Below, in pieces: positions 49,977 through 58,583 of a stretch of 64,000 nt of DNA (position 1 is the stretch's first letter; the number at the start of each line of letters is the position of its first letter). The notes under the pieces are model-generated. The model was not told the DNA's origin, searched no databases, and was given only the letters and a program-made list of their open reading frames with translations. The translations under genes were made by a program, and so were the position numbers. The stretch is from Nonomuraea antri (GTDB lineage: Bacteria > Actinomycetota > Actinomycetes > Streptosporangiales > Streptosporangiaceae), in the NCBI RefSeq assembly GCF_013283785.1, contig NZ_JABCPZ010000004.1, positions 57,229-121,228 on the forward strand, written 5' to 3'.

Positions 49977-51149
49977 GTGACTGTATTCGACGACCTCATC
50001 GGGCAGGACCAGGCCGTAGCCGTACTGTCGCGTGCCGCCGCGGCGGCCGGCGAGGTCGTCACGGGCGGGCGCGGCGCGGGCATGACGCATGCCTGGCTGT
50101 TCACCGGGCCGCCCGGCTCGGGCCGCGAGGAGGCCGCGCGCGCGTTCGCCGCCGCGCTGCTGTGCCCCTCGGCCGGCTGCGGCCACTGCGACCAGTGCCA
50201 TCAGGTGCTCATCGGCTCGCATCCCGACCTCGAGTCCGTACGTCCGCAGGGGCTGTCCTACAGCGTCAAGCAGACCCGCGAGCTCATCCTGCGTGCCGCC
50301 GGTGCGCCCACCCAGGGGCGGTGGCGGGTGATCCTGTTCGAGGACGCCGACCGCGCCACGGAATCGGCCGCCAACGCGCTGCTCAAGGCCATCGAGGAGC
50401 CGCCGCCGCGCACCGTGTGGCTGCTGTGCGCGCCGGCCCCCGACGACCTGATGATCACCATCAGGTCCCGCTGCCGGGTCATCAACCTGACCACGCCCGC
50501 CGCGGAGGCGGTCGCGCACGTGCTGGCCACCCGCGACAACGTGCCGCCCGAGACCGCCCGCTTCGCCGCCCGCGCCGCGCAGGGCCACATCGCCAGGGCC
50601 CGTGCGCTGGCGCTCGACGAGGACGTCCGCCGCCGCCGCGAGGCCGTGCTGGCCATCCCGCGCGCGCTGAGCGGGGTCGGCGAGTGCATCACGGCCGCCG
50701 AACGCCTGGTCAAGACCGCCGAGGAGGAGGCGGCCGCGGCCACGGCCGCGCTCAACGAGAGCGAGACCGCCGAGCTCAGGAAGCTGTACGGGGAGGGCTC
50801 CACGGGCAAGGGGCTCAACCGCGGCCTGGTGCGGGGCGGCGCCGGGGCGCTGAAAGAGCTGGAAGACCGGCAGAAGTCGCGGGCGACCAGGATCAAGCGC
50901 GATTCGCTCGACTCGGCGTTGCTGGAGCTGGTGGCGTTCTATCGGGACGTGCTGGCGATGCAGTTCGGGGCCGGGGTCGAGCTGGCCAACGATGATCTGC
51001 GGTTCGATCTCGACCAGCTGGCCAGGGGGTCCACGCCGGAAGAGACGTTGCGGCGGATCGACGCGATCATGCGGTGCCGGGAGCGGCTGGAGGCGAACGT
51101 GAATCCGCAGATCGCGGTGGAGGCGATGATGCTCTCGCTGCGCTCTTGA
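49977..51149 (+). CDS. holB: DNA polymerase III delta-prime subunit
   Basis: 390 residues from a GTG. Clamp-loader ATPase-like core: FDDLIGQDQAVAVL, P-loop-like GPPGSGREEAA (the Lys is Arg, so it probably does not hydrolyse ATP, as expected for delta-prime), zinc module CGHCDQC, VRVILFED-like ILFEDADRATESAANALLKAIEEPP and IRSRCRVINL. The last half contains a helical lid and a C-terminal domain. It lies next to tmk as in many bacteria. Confidence 0.92.
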   Translation: MTVFDDLIGQDQAVAVLSRAAAAAGEVVTGGRGAGMTHAWLFTGPPGSGREEAARAFAAALLCPSAGCGHCDQCHQVLIGSHPDLESVRPQGLSYSVKQTRELILRAAGAPTQGRWRVILFEDADRATESAANALLKAIEEPPPRTVWLLCAPAPDDLMITIRSRCRVINLTTPAAEAVAHVLATRDNVPPETARFAARAAQGHIARARALALDEDVRRRREAVLAIPRALSGVGECITAAERLVKTAEEEAAAATAALNESETAELRKLYGEGSTGKGLNRGLVRGGAGALKELEDRQKSRATRIKRDSLDSALLELVAFYRDVLAMQFGAGVELANDDLRFDLDQLARGSTPEETLRRIDAIMRCRERLEANVNPQIAVEAMMLSLRS

Positions 51150-51388
51150 GGTGTGGCGGTCTGGGCTGGTGGTGCTTTGGCTGGTTGTGAAGGCTGGTCC
51201 TGAGCTGTTGGTCCTGAGCTGTTCGTCGGGGCTGAGAGGCTGCTGTGGTAGGTGGGCTGAACCTGCGAGCCGGTCACCCGGGAACCACAGTCGGCAGGTC
51301 CAGAGGCGTCGTCGCGCTGTAATCCGCAGGCCGGCCGGGGATCGGCCGGGCAAGGGGGACCGGCCAACCGTGGTGGAGGACGGGGCGG

Positions 51389-51994
51389 TTGGCAGTGGGT
51401 GGCCGTGGGTCGGTAAATAGTCGGGAGCCGGAAGCAGCAGACGGGGCGCTCGAACGTCTCTGTTATGTGGAAGCCGAACTGCTCTCCTTGAGCGAGACCC
51501 GGGAGCGACAACGGGTAGACGTCGCGGCGATCTTCGCCGACCACCATGTGGGCCTGGTGCGGCTGGCCCTGCTCATGGTGGGAGACCAACCGACCGCCGA
51601 AGACGTCGTGCAAGAGGCGTTCGCGCGTACCCATGCGGGCCGAGCCCGGCTGCGCGATGCCGATAAGGCGCTGGCCTATGTGCGCTCCGCCGTGCTGAAC
51701 GGGTGCCGTTCGGTGTTGCGCCGGCGGGCGACCGTCTTTCGTAAGGCGGTCCCATACGACCCGCCGGTCTGGTCGGCGGAGAGTGCCGCGCTGATGAGCG
51801 AGGAACGCCGGGAGGTGCTGCTGGCCGTGCGGCAGTTGCCGCGCAGGCAGCGTGAGGCGCTGACGCTGCGCTACTACCTCGACCTGTCCGATCGCGAGAT
51901 CGCCGAGACCATGAGGATCAGCGCCGGCACCGCCAGATCCACGATCGCGCGAGGGCTGGCCGCCCTCGGCCGAGCACTTGGGGAGGGTTCATGA
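51389..51994 (+). CDS. ECF (SigE-type) RNA polymerase sigma factor
   Basis: About 201 residues from a TTG with GGAGGA 8 bases upstream (GTG at 51467 is an alternative). Region 2: FADHHVGLVRLALLMVGDQPTAEDVVQEAFARTHAGRARLRDADKALAYVRSAVLNGCRSVLRRR. Region 4: VRQLPRRQREALTLRYYLDLSDREIAETMRISAGTARSTIARGLAALG. These are quoted by their cores DVVQEAFARTHAGRA and REALTLRYYLDLSDREIAET. It overlaps the next membrane-protein gene by four bases, the usual sigma/anti-sigma arrangement. Confidence 0.88.
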   Translation: MAVGGRGSVNSREPEAADGALERLCYVEAELLSLSETRERQRVDVAAIFADHHVGLVRLALLMVGDQPTAEDVVQEAFARTHAGRARLRDADKALAYVRSAVLNGCRSVLRRRATVFRKAVPYDPPVWSAESAALMSEERREVLLAVRQLPRRQREALTLRYYLDLSDREIAETMRISAGTARSTIARGLAALGRALGEGS

Positions 51995-53016
51995 ACAGTC
52001 CGATCGAACAACGCCTGCGCGATGCGCTGACCGAGGCGGGGGCCAGGGTTGAGCCTGAGACGATCCGCCCGCTGCGCGTGCCGGCGCGCCGCCGCAGCTG
52101 GGCGGATGTCCGGCTGCTGACCGCTGCGGCGGTGGTGATCGCGGGGGCGACGACCGCGCTCGCGCTGGGGTTGTCAGGCGGCGAGGACCGAGTGGTGGCG
52201 GCAAATCCCGAGCCGAGCCGGGCGGATCTGTCCGTGTTCCTGTGCTGGAAACCAGCGGACACCCATTCGAAGTTCTGCCAAGGTACGAGCGTCACCAGTG
52301 AGCAGAAGCAGGCGATCGAACTCAGGCTCCGGTCCATGCCCGAGGTTGCGGTGGCCGTCTTCGAAGATCGTCAGACGGCGTATGAGAACTTCCGGCGCAC
52401 CAACGCTGGCAACGAGGCTCTGCTGGCCACGGTTTCGGCCGGTGACCTGCCGGAATCGTTCCGCCTGAAGATCCATGACGGCGCCGACAAGAAGCGCATG
52501 ATGACTGAGCTTCAGGGCCTGCCCGGCGTGGCTCAAGTCATCGATCCGGCGGAGATCGACTCGATGTCCGAGCCACGTCTGAACATCTCGGCCTTCCTGT
52601 GCTCACGCCAGAACACCACGCCTGCCTGCCGGGCGGAACGGCCCGCCTCGGACGGCTCGGCAGAGGCAGCAGCAACCGGTCAGGCCCCGACGACCGCCCA
52701 GATCAAGGCACTGACCACGAAGATCCGCGCAATGCCGGAGGTCGAATCCTGGCACTTCGAGGACCAGAAGGCGGCGTACGAGAAGTTCAAACGCATCAAC
52801 GGCGATAATCCGAGCCTGATGAAGGCCATTCGGGTTTCGGATATGCCCCAGTCCTTCCGCTTGATCCTCAAACTGGGGGCCGATCGGGGCAGCGTGGTCG
52901 AGCAACTGCGCGGGCTGGCCGGCGTCGCGGAGGTGGTCGACCAGAAGTGCATGTACGAGCGGATCGAGCCGCTGATGCTCTTCGGTCTGGACCGCGAAGA
53001 CCCCACCGCCTGTTAG
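51991..53016 (+). CDS. Membrane protein with two FtsX-ectodomain-like repeats; candidate anti-sigma factor
   Basis: 341 residues. A short cytoplasmic N-terminus (DALTEAGARVEPETIRPLRVPARRRS) and one membrane helix (LLTAAAVVIAGATTALALGL) lead to two extracellular repeats. Each follows the FtsX ectodomain pattern: SVFLCWKPADTHSKFC or SAFLCSRQNTTPAC; then MPEVAVAVFEDRQTAYENFR or MPEVESWHFEDQKAAYEKFK; then DLPESFRLKIHDG or DMPQSFRLILKLG; then LPGVAQVID or LAGVAEVVD. In FtsX this domain senses or binds wall hydrolases. The four-base overlap with the sigma gene suggests a sensor/anti-sigma role (inference). Confidence 0.8.
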   Translation: MNSPIEQRLRDALTEAGARVEPETIRPLRVPARRRSWADVRLLTAAAVVIAGATTALALGLSGGEDRVVAANPEPSRADLSVFLCWKPADTHSKFCQGTSVTSEQKQAIELRLRSMPEVAVAVFEDRQTAYENFRRTNAGNEALLATVSAGDLPESFRLKIHDGADKKRMMTELQGLPGVAQVIDPAEIDSMSEPRLNISAFLCSRQNTTPACRAERPASDGSAEAAATGQAPTTAQIKALTTKIRAMPEVESWHFEDQKAAYEKFKRINGDNPSLMKAIRVSDMPQSFRLILKLGADRGSVVEQLRGLAGVAEVVDQKCMYERIEPLMLFGLDREDPTAC

Positions 53017-53392
53017 CGGCGGAGGCTCGAGCGGCTGGGCTGCTCCAGGTGAGGGCGAGGCCGGTCTTCGGGGGCGAGGCCGGTCTTCGGGGCGTGACCG
53101 ATCGCTGACGAGGTCCTCGAGCCATCTGGATCGCTCATGACGTAAACCGAGGGGAGTGACCGAGATGGGCCGGGCCGACCACGGCGCCACCCCTGCGGCC
53201 ACCGGTCGGAGTGCTGTCGGGGCGGAGGCCGCGTGGGAATCGGGTCGTTCGCGGCGCCGTCGAGGCGCGTCGTCGTGACATGGCTGGAAGCCGAGGTGGC
53301 GGGGGCTCTCACGCTCATCGTCCCGGCCCACGTAATGTGGCAGCGGAAGGCCGTAAGTACCCCCGAGGCCGTCAGGAGGCGAGCTCTAGCCC
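53017..53392. other. 376-base gap with a short tandem repeat
   Basis: GCGAGGCCGGTCTTCGGGG occurs twice in tandem at about 53052-53089. I see no gene and no clear promoter. The region should contain the promoter of the following gene. Confidence 0.4.
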
Positions 53393-54259
53393 ATGGGAAT
53401 GATCATGGCAGTGAGCTTCACACGCTACGGGCGCCTCTACTACCTCGATCCCGGCGGGCACAGCCCCAAGGTGGGCGACAAGGTGCTCGTACCGACCGAC
53501 TGGGGACCCGAGGTGGCGGAGTGCGTGTGGGCGCCGCAATATACGAGCGAAGACATCGACGGGCTGCCGGTCTGCGAGGGGCCGGCCGCCGAGGAACACC
53601 TTTCCCGAGACGAAGCCAACAAGCGCCGCCGGGCCGAGGCACGCAGCGTGTCCAAGCGGCTGATCAAACGACACTCACTTCCCATGAAGGTCGTGGGAGT
53701 CGACTATCTCGACAAAGACAACGTGTACACGGTCTACTTCTCGGCCCCGCATCGGGTCGACTTCCGCGCTCTCGTCCGAGACCTGGCTCGCAACCTCCGG
53801 GCCAGGGTGGAGCTGCGGCAGATCGGTCCCCGAGACGAGGCCAGACTCCAGGGCGGCATCGGCCCCTGCGGCCGTGACCTGTGCTGCGCCACGTTCCTGA
53901 AGGACTTCGAACCGGTCTCGGTACGCATGGCCAAAGACCAGGACCTCCCGGTCAACCCACTACGCATCGCCGGGGCGTGCGGGCGGTTGATGTGCTGCCT
54001 GAAGTACGAGCACCCGCTCTACACCGAGTCGCGCAGCCGCATGCCGCGCGTCGGCAGCCGGGTGAGCACCCCGCAGGGGGACGGCAGCGTGATCGGCCAC
54101 AACGTCCCGTCGGACACGGTCACGGTCCGGCTGGACGACGGCGGCCGGCGATGCGCCTGCCCGTCGGCGTCGGTCTGCTCGCCACGCAAGCAACACGACA
54201 AGATGTACGGCTCAGAACCGGCTTCGGAGGAGCAGGCAGGCGGGATGGAGGAGGAGTAG
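53393..54259 (+). CDS. ricT: PSP1-domain protein (RicT/YaaT family)
   Basis: 288 residues from the ATG at 53393 (an ATG at 53405 is also possible). The PSP1 fold and Cys signature are present: GDKVLVPTDWGPEVAECVWAP, MKVVGVDYLDKDNVYTVYFSAPHRVDFR, and the cluster GPCGRDLCCATFLKDF / CGRLMCCLKYE, which in RicT binds iron-sulfur with RicA and RicF. The genomic position after holB is conserved. In Bacillus YaaT acts in RNA turnover and sporulation; actinobacterial function is not established. The symbol is by homology. Confidence 0.85.
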   Translation: MGMIMAVSFTRYGRLYYLDPGGHSPKVGDKVLVPTDWGPEVAECVWAPQYTSEDIDGLPVCEGPAAEEHLSRDEANKRRRAEARSVSKRLIKRHSLPMKVVGVDYLDKDNVYTVYFSAPHRVDFRALVRDLARNLRARVELRQIGPRDEARLQGGIGPCGRDLCCATFLKDFEPVSVRMAKDQDLPVNPLRIAGACGRLMCCLKYEHPLYTESRSRMPRVGSRVSTPQGDGSVIGHNVPSDTVTVRLDDGGRRCACPSASVCSPRKQHDKMYGSEPASEEQAGGMEEE

Positions 54260-54299
54260 TACTCGCAGCGGCCCGGTCCGGCACGGCGACCGGGACCTT

Positions 54300-54318
54300 G
54301 GCCGTCGGCACGACGGCC
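54300..54318 (+). terminator. Hairpin after the PSP1 gene
   Basis: GGCCGTCG (54300-54307), GCA, CGACGGCC (54311-54318): an 8-bp stem, lacking a T-run, 41 bases after the stop. CGGGACCTTGGCCG also occurs twice here as a direct repeat. Confidence 0.4.
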
Positions 54319-54367
54319 GGGACCTTGGCCGATGGGTGGCCGTCGAGAGGCGCGTAGGATCCGGTGC

Positions 54368-55966
54368 GTGTGGGGGCGAACTGTACGAGTCACGGCGGCC
54401 GCTACCGCCACGGCGATGTTGGCGTTGCTGCTGGCAGGCTGCGCGGAGGTGACCGCAAACGGGCCCTCGATGTTCGGGACGTCCCCGGGAGCCTCGGGCG
54501 AGTCGGCGCCAGGAGGGACACCAGCGACCACCGGGACATTAGCCACTGATCGGGCGACGGAGACGAGAGAGGGCGCCTCGTCGTCCGCGGGAAGGCTCGG
54601 GTGGACCGACTGCGACGGCGGGTTCGAGTGCGCGAAGCTGCGGGTGCCGCTCGACCATGACAATCCGCAGGGGGAGCAGATCGAGCTGGCGGTGACCCGC
54701 CTGCCCGCGACGGGCGACCGGATCAGCTCGCTCGTGATCAACCCCGGCGGCCCGGGCGGCTCCGGTGTCGAGTACGCCAAGGCCGCTCGCCTGCTCTTCG
54801 GTGACGAAGTGCGTGAGCGGTTCGACATCGTCGGATTCGATCCGCGCGGGGTCGGAGGATCGGCGCCCATCGACTGCCTGGACGATGCCGAGCTCGACGC
54901 GTTCCTCGCGCTGGACGCTTCGCCGGACTCCGTCCAGGAGCAGGAGGCGCTGGCGGAGGGCGGCAGGCGGTTCGCGCAGGGGTGTTCCGCGCGGTCAGGG
55001 CGGCTGCTGGCGCACGTGGGGACGGTGGACGCGGCGCGAGACCTGGAGTTGCTGCGCCAGGCCCTGGGCGATCAGAAGCTGACTTATCTCGGCAAGTCGT
55101 ACGGGACGTTCTTGGGGGCGGTGTATGCGGATCTGTTCCCCGGCAAGGTCCGGGCGCTGGTGCTCGATGGCGCGCTCGATCCGGCCGCTTCCCGGGTGCG
55201 GGTCAACGCAGATCAGGCGGTGGGGGTCGAAGGGGCGCTTCGGGCGTACGCGGCGGATTGTCTGACCAGGGACGACTGCCCGTTCCGGAGCCGTACGGTC
55301 GATGGCGCGCTGAAAGAGGTGTCCGAGCTGCTCAAGCGCGCGGACGCGCAACCGTTGCCCAGCGAAGGCGGACGGAAGGTCACCGAGGCGCTGGCCACGC
55401 TCGGTGTGCTGACGCCCCTGTACGACCGCAACGCCTGGCCGGAACTGACCGAAACCCTCCGGCTGGCCATGGACGGCGACGGCACGCTGCTCCTGCGCAA
55501 CGCCGACCAGCTCATGGGCCGCCACGAGGACGGCACCTATTCGAGCCAGACCGAAGCCAACATGGCCGTCAACTGCCTGGACGGCCCCTACCCGGCCGAG
55601 CCCAGCGCTTTCGCGAAGGCGGCGGGAGACGCGTCGAGCCAGGCGCCCAGGTTCGGCCCATATGTCATGTGGAGTTCCCTTCCCTGCGCCTCCTGGCCGG
55701 CCAAGCCGACCTTCATCCCGGGCCCTCTGGTCGCCAAGGGAGCCGCTCCCATCCTGGTCATCGGCACCGAACGCGACCCGGCCACGCCGTACAAGTGGGC
55801 CGAGGCACTGGCGAAGCAACTGGAGCCCGGCGTGCTCCTCCGCTACGTCGGCGACGGCCACACGGCCTACTCCACCGGCTCTCCCTGCGTGGACGAGGCC
55901 GTCGACCGGTACCTGCTGACGGGCCTGCCGCCGAAGGACGGCACGATCTGTCCGTCCAAAGGGTGA
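54368..55966 (+). CDS. Secreted alpha/beta-hydrolase (tripeptidyl-aminopeptidase-like lipoprotein)
   Basis: About 532 residues from the GTG at 54368. TAGGAT at 54355-54360 sits 7 bases upstream, so the transcript may be leaderless. Lipoprotein signal: ATAMLALLLAGCAEV (Cys after LAG). Hydrolase fold: VINPGGPGGSGVEYA, FDIVGFDPRGVGGSAP, nucleophile elbow LGKSYGTFLG and the C-terminal TAP-type domain (PILVIGTERDPATPYKWAEAL, GDGHTAYSTGSPCVDEAVD). This is the family of Streptomyces tripeptidyl aminopeptidases and related peptidases or esterases. The substrate is undetermined. Confidence 0.87.
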   Translation: MWGRTVRVTAAATATAMLALLLAGCAEVTANGPSMFGTSPGASGESAPGGTPATTGTLATDRATETREGASSSAGRLGWTDCDGGFECAKLRVPLDHDNPQGEQIELAVTRLPATGDRISSLVINPGGPGGSGVEYAKAARLLFGDEVRERFDIVGFDPRGVGGSAPIDCLDDAELDAFLALDASPDSVQEQEALAEGGRRFAQGCSARSGRLLAHVGTVDAARDLELLRQALGDQKLTYLGKSYGTFLGAVYADLFPGKVRALVLDGALDPAASRVRVNADQAVGVEGALRAYAADCLTRDDCPFRSRTVDGALKEVSELLKRADAQPLPSEGGRKVTEALATLGVLTPLYDRNAWPELTETLRLAMDGDGTLLLRNADQLMGRHEDGTYSSQTEANMAVNCLDGPYPAEPSAFAKAAGDASSQAPRFGPYVMWSSLPCASWPAKPTFIPGPLVAKGAAPILVIGTERDPATPYKWAEALAKQLEPGVLLRYVGDGHTAYSTGSPCVDEAVDRYLLTGLPPKDGTICPSKG

Positions 55967-56022
55967 TCGGTGGGAGCAAGAACCCCTCAGGCTCCTGTAG
56001 ACTCGTTCACGCTGTACGGCAC

Positions 56023-56096
56023 GCCGCCTTAGCTCAGTCGGCCAGAGCACTTCACTCGTAATGAAGGGGTCTCGGGTTCGAATCCCGAAGGCGGCT
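56023..56096 (+). tRNA. tRNA-Thr (anticodon CGT)
   Basis: 74 bases plus encoded CCA (56097-56099). Acceptor GCCGCCT/AGGCGGC, anticodon stem CTTCA/TGAAG with loop CTCGTAA (anticodon CGT, 56057-56059), T-loop TTCGAAT. It is the integration target of the element remnant immediately downstream. Confidence 0.95.
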
Positions 56097-56098
56097 CC
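56055..56098 (+). repeat. attachment-site copy inside tRNA-Thr
   Basis: 44 bases from the anticodon loop to the 3' end; 41 identical to 58584-58627. Defines one end of a 2.5-kb element remnant. Confidence 0.75.
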
Positions 56099-56102
56099 AG
56101 GT

Positions 56103-56136
56103 CAGAAGCCCCTCAAGGTCTCTTGGGGGGCTTCTG
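56103..56136 (+). terminator. Hairpin terminator after tRNA-Thr
   Basis: CAGAAGCCCC (56103-56112) pairs perfectly with GGGGCTTCTG (56127-56136), extended by inner CAAG/CTTG. It ends the tRNA transcript and is brought in or shared with the integrated element. Confidence 0.7.
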
Positions 56137-56168
56137 AGTGTCTAAGTGAGTGACTAAGCGTCCCTGCT

Positions 56169-56504
56169 TCATGTCTTGAAGATCCGATCCATGGCCACCG
56201 CGCCCTCCTGGAGAACCGGGCGGATCTGCTTCCGGTAGACCAGTTCAGTCACTGCCGTGCTGCTGTGGCCTACCAGCCGGGATATCTCTTCCAGCGGGAT
56301 GCCTTGGTCAGAGAGCAAGGACACGAAGCTATGCCGCAGTTCGCGGGGCGTCCACCGTTTCGGGTCGAGGTCGGTCTTGGCGATGACGGCGCGGAAGGCA
56401 CGTCGGACATTGTGGGAGTCCAGCGGCGTGCCCACGGTTGAAGCGAACACAAGACCGTGCTCCATCCATCGCTTGCCTGCTGCTTCCTTCTCGCCTGAGC
56501 GCAC
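56169..56504 (-). pseudogene. C-terminal fragment of a tyrosine integrase
   Basis: 111 residues covering the end of the catalytic domain: VFASTVGTPLDSHNVRRAFR, RWTPRELRHSFVSLLSDQGIPLEEISRLVGHSSTAVTELVY. The latter includes the RxxR-H and HxxH-type motifs and a Tyr in LVYRKQI. The N-terminal two-thirds, including the first catalytic Arg, are missing; the fragment begins 10 bases after the GntR stop. It lies beside tRNA-Thr with its 3' end toward the tRNA, as in intact integrases, so this is a truncated integrase of a decayed element. Confidence 0.82.
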
Positions 56505-56513
56505 CGCGCCTGG

Positions 56514-56933
56514 TCATTGATCGCTCGGCGCTGGGCCAGCGTTTATCGCCGAGCGGGCCAGCACTTCGGTGCGGCCATCCGCGTAGGTGACCACCAGGAC
56601 GGGCTCACCTTCGGGCAGGTCCAGGGTGGTCCGCTCCTTGGCCGTCGGCATCCTGGCCGTGATCCTCGCCGGTTCTTCCAGGCTCACCACAGACAACTCC
56701 GGCGGCTGGCGAACGGTGCTGCCACGCCGGTTCTCCGTGTCGATGAGCCCTTCTGATCGAAGGAGCCGCAGCGCCTGGCGGATCGTGGCCTTGCCCGTGC
56801 CGAACTCCTCGGCCAGGGCGTCTTCGTTCTTGAGCTTGTCTCCGGGCCGCAGCTCGCCCGCTTCGATCTGGGCTCGCAGGAGGTCGGCCACCTGCCGGTA
56901 GAGCGGCGTGAATGAGTTCGGGTCAACGCGCAC
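56514..56933 (-). CDS. GntR-family transcription regulator (short form)
   Basis: 139 residues. GntR winged HTH: PLYRQVADLLRAQIEAGELRPGDKLKNEDALAEEFGTGKATIRQALRLLRSEGLIDTENRRGSTVR. The effector domain is short (about 65 residues), so it resembles the small GntR regulators of actinomycete elements (KorA-like in role). A perfect inverted repeat sits in its own promoter region (56973-56992), indicating autoregulation and control of the divergent gene. Confidence 0.8.
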   Translation of the reverse strand: MRVDPNSFTPLYRQVADLLRAQIEAGELRPGDKLKNEDALAEEFGTGKATIRQALRLLRSEGLIDTENRRGSTVRQPPELSVVSLEEPARITARMPTAKERTTLDLPEGEPVLVVTYADGRTEVLARSAINAGPAPSDQ

Positions 56934-56972
56934 CGTCCCATGATTCTGTCGCTATAGCCCTTGTGCACCTTT

Positions 56973-56992
56973 ACGCTATTGCGTAATAGCGT
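56973..56992. promoter_or_regulatory. GntR-type operator in a divergent promoter
   Basis: ACGCTATT (56973-56980), GCGT, AATAGCGT (56985-56992): a perfect 8-bp inverted repeat. It lies 40 bases upstream of the GntR start and 37 bases before the divergent gene. Confidence 0.6.
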
Positions 56993-57028
56993 CAAGAGAG
57001 CGTGGTGACCAACTCCGTGGGGTCCGCC

Positions 57029-57647
57029 ATGACCACAGCCCTCCGTGTCCCCTACATCACCGCCTGGTCGGGGGAGACCGTGCCTCACCCCCTGCGGTTC
57101 GCGTGGGCGGACGAAGCGGCCGGCCTCCGGCTCACCTACGCCGACGCAGCCTCAGGACTGGATGTTCGGCGTCTTGTGGGCGCGGCAAGGGCTCTCACGG
57201 ACGGGACGTCCCGAGTGGAAGCTGGTGAACACGCTCAGGCAGCGTCGGTGCATGCTCCACCTGCTATGCCAGGTGTGCGGAGGTTCCGCCGTCGACCCAT
57301 TGAGCGGCCGAACAAGGTGGCTTCTAGCCGACGGTCCCGGTGGTGCGCAGGAAGCCGGGTACACAAACGCTCCGCCAACGTGTCTCGCCTGCATCCCCGA
57401 TGCGCTCGCCTCTTGTCCACGGCTGAGGCAAGGCGCGTTGGTGCATAGCGTCGGAGAATGTGAGCCGTACGGCGTGATAGTCGACTTGTTCGAGCCCTCT
57501 GCGCATGGGGGAGTCGCCATGGTCGAACGCAACGTCTGGCTCCAACTGGACGAGTTCCAGAGGCTGGGACTCGCCTTGGCGAAGCAACTTCTCGTGGAGT
57601 TGGGCGGCCTAGAGCAGGAGGTGATCCCCCTGTCTTCGGTGTCGTGA
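57029..57647 (+). pseudogene. Protein of unknown function with a one-base insertion
   Basis: The frame starting at ATG 57029 (TALRVPYITAWSGETVPHPLRFAWADEAAGLRLTYAD) is lost at about 57146. The continuation QPQDWMFGVLWARQGLS, RRCMLHLLCQVCGGSAVDP, TCLACIPDALASCPRL, GECEPYGVIVDLFEP is one frame further, so a single extra base accounts for it. The Cys pairs (CQVCGG, CLAC) suggest a zinc-ribbon-like fold. This type of protein is frequent in actinomycete elements next to a GntR regulator; its function is unknown. Either a true pseudogene or a sequencing error. Confidence 0.6.
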
Positions 57648-57806
57648 CGTTCATGGGCACTAGGTTCTGCCCGCCTTGATCCGTCGGACAGAACCTAAGC
57701 ATGCATCTCTGATCTTTTCCTGGCTTGGCGGGACGACTAGGTTGACACCCGCAGTCCGACGAGTATCGCCGCCGCATGCATGCCAAGAGGAAGAGGTTGC
57801 TGCACT

Positions 57807-58235
57807 ATGGGACGGCCCCGCACTGTCTCCGATGCCGACGTCCTAAGGCTCAGTGAGAGCGGGCTCGGGGCGTTGGAGATTGCTGAAGCGCTGGGGACCT
57901 CTCGTCCCACGGTGTACAGGGCACTTCGGCGCCTACAACGTGTGCGTGCGTACGTGAGGCACGATGATGTTTTCCCATGGCAGGTGCTCCCAGAGCACTC
58001 CCACGAGATCCCCGCAAAGCACATTCGGGTTCTTAGCCTCGCTGCGAAGACAGGGGGTGGGGACGTGGCCTACTTCAAGAGCGCAGTGCGTTGGGCGGAC
58101 TGCCTCATCGCCATGAATGCGGACATCGACTACGACCCAGCAACGGGTTTCAGAGAGATTCCTGCTTCTGCCGACGGGGGGCTCATCAAGAGACTTCGCG
58201 ATGCCGCGCTTAACGGTCCACCTACTGGCCCATGA
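57807..58235 (+). CDS. Small HTH protein of unknown function
   Basis: About 142 residues from the ATG at 57807 (AGAGG upstream). N-terminal HTH: PRTVSDADVLRLSESGLGALEIAEALGTSRPTVYRALRRLQ; the rest (FPWQVLPEHSHEIPAKHIRVLSLAAKTGGGD, then WADCLIAMNADIDYDPATGFREIP) is of unknown type and resembles immunity or HTH-fused element proteins. It probably binds DNA. The gap 57648-57806 shows nothing recognisable. Confidence 0.55.
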   Translation: MGRPRTVSDADVLRLSESGLGALEIAEALGTSRPTVYRALRRLQRVRAYVRHDDVFPWQVLPEHSHEIPAKHIRVLSLAAKTGGGDVAYFKSAVRWADCLIAMNADIDYDPATGFREIPASADGGLIKRLRDAALNGPPTGP

Positions 58236-58387
58236 TGCAGTCCTGTTGAGGTGCCGAGTGGCCTGCAGGGAAGTGTCCCCGCTGTCCCTGCTGTCCCCGA
58301 ACGGCACTTGAACTGCGAGAACGTCGGCCATCGCCGGGGACACTTCCGGAGACAGGGTGTGCCTCCTCTGTCTCCGACGGAGCTAGT

Positions 58388-58405
58388 GCTGCAACATGTT
58401 GCAGC
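58388..58405. repeat. Perfect 18-base palindrome
   Basis: GCTGCAACATGTTGCAGC, 18 bases, fully self-complementary. It is followed at once by two small hairpins; see the findings. No gene is supported in 58240-58560. Confidence 0.6.
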
Positions 58406-58410
58406 GCTCT

Positions 58411-58448
58411 CCGTGCGAAGCACGGCTCTGGGAGGCGCGCGAAGCGCC
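58411..58448. repeat. Two GCGAAGC mini-hairpins
   Basis: CCGTGC-GAA-GCACGG (58411-58425) and GGCGC-GCGAA-GCGCC (58434-58448) both contain the very stable GCGAAGC loop and are joined by similar flanks. Pattern of a single-strand origin, transfer site or RNA structure. Confidence 0.5.
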
Positions 58449-58583
58449 GCTCTGTGTCTCGTCAGTGAGTGACGTACTGAGTGACAACGGAGAAGGTCGA
58501 TCACAGACGCTGGCGTACCTGAGCGGACGATCGAAAGCAGGCCAGCCTGAAGGTAGGTCTATGGGAGCCTGTGTTCGATTTTG

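Noticed and set aside
47846..50104. Leftward 752-codon frame
   Set aside because: Antisense to MFS-tmk; composition rich in Gln, His and Arg.
57235..57786. Leftward 183-codon frame
   Set aside because: Antisense to the frameshifted protein whose sense reading has conserved Cys pairs.
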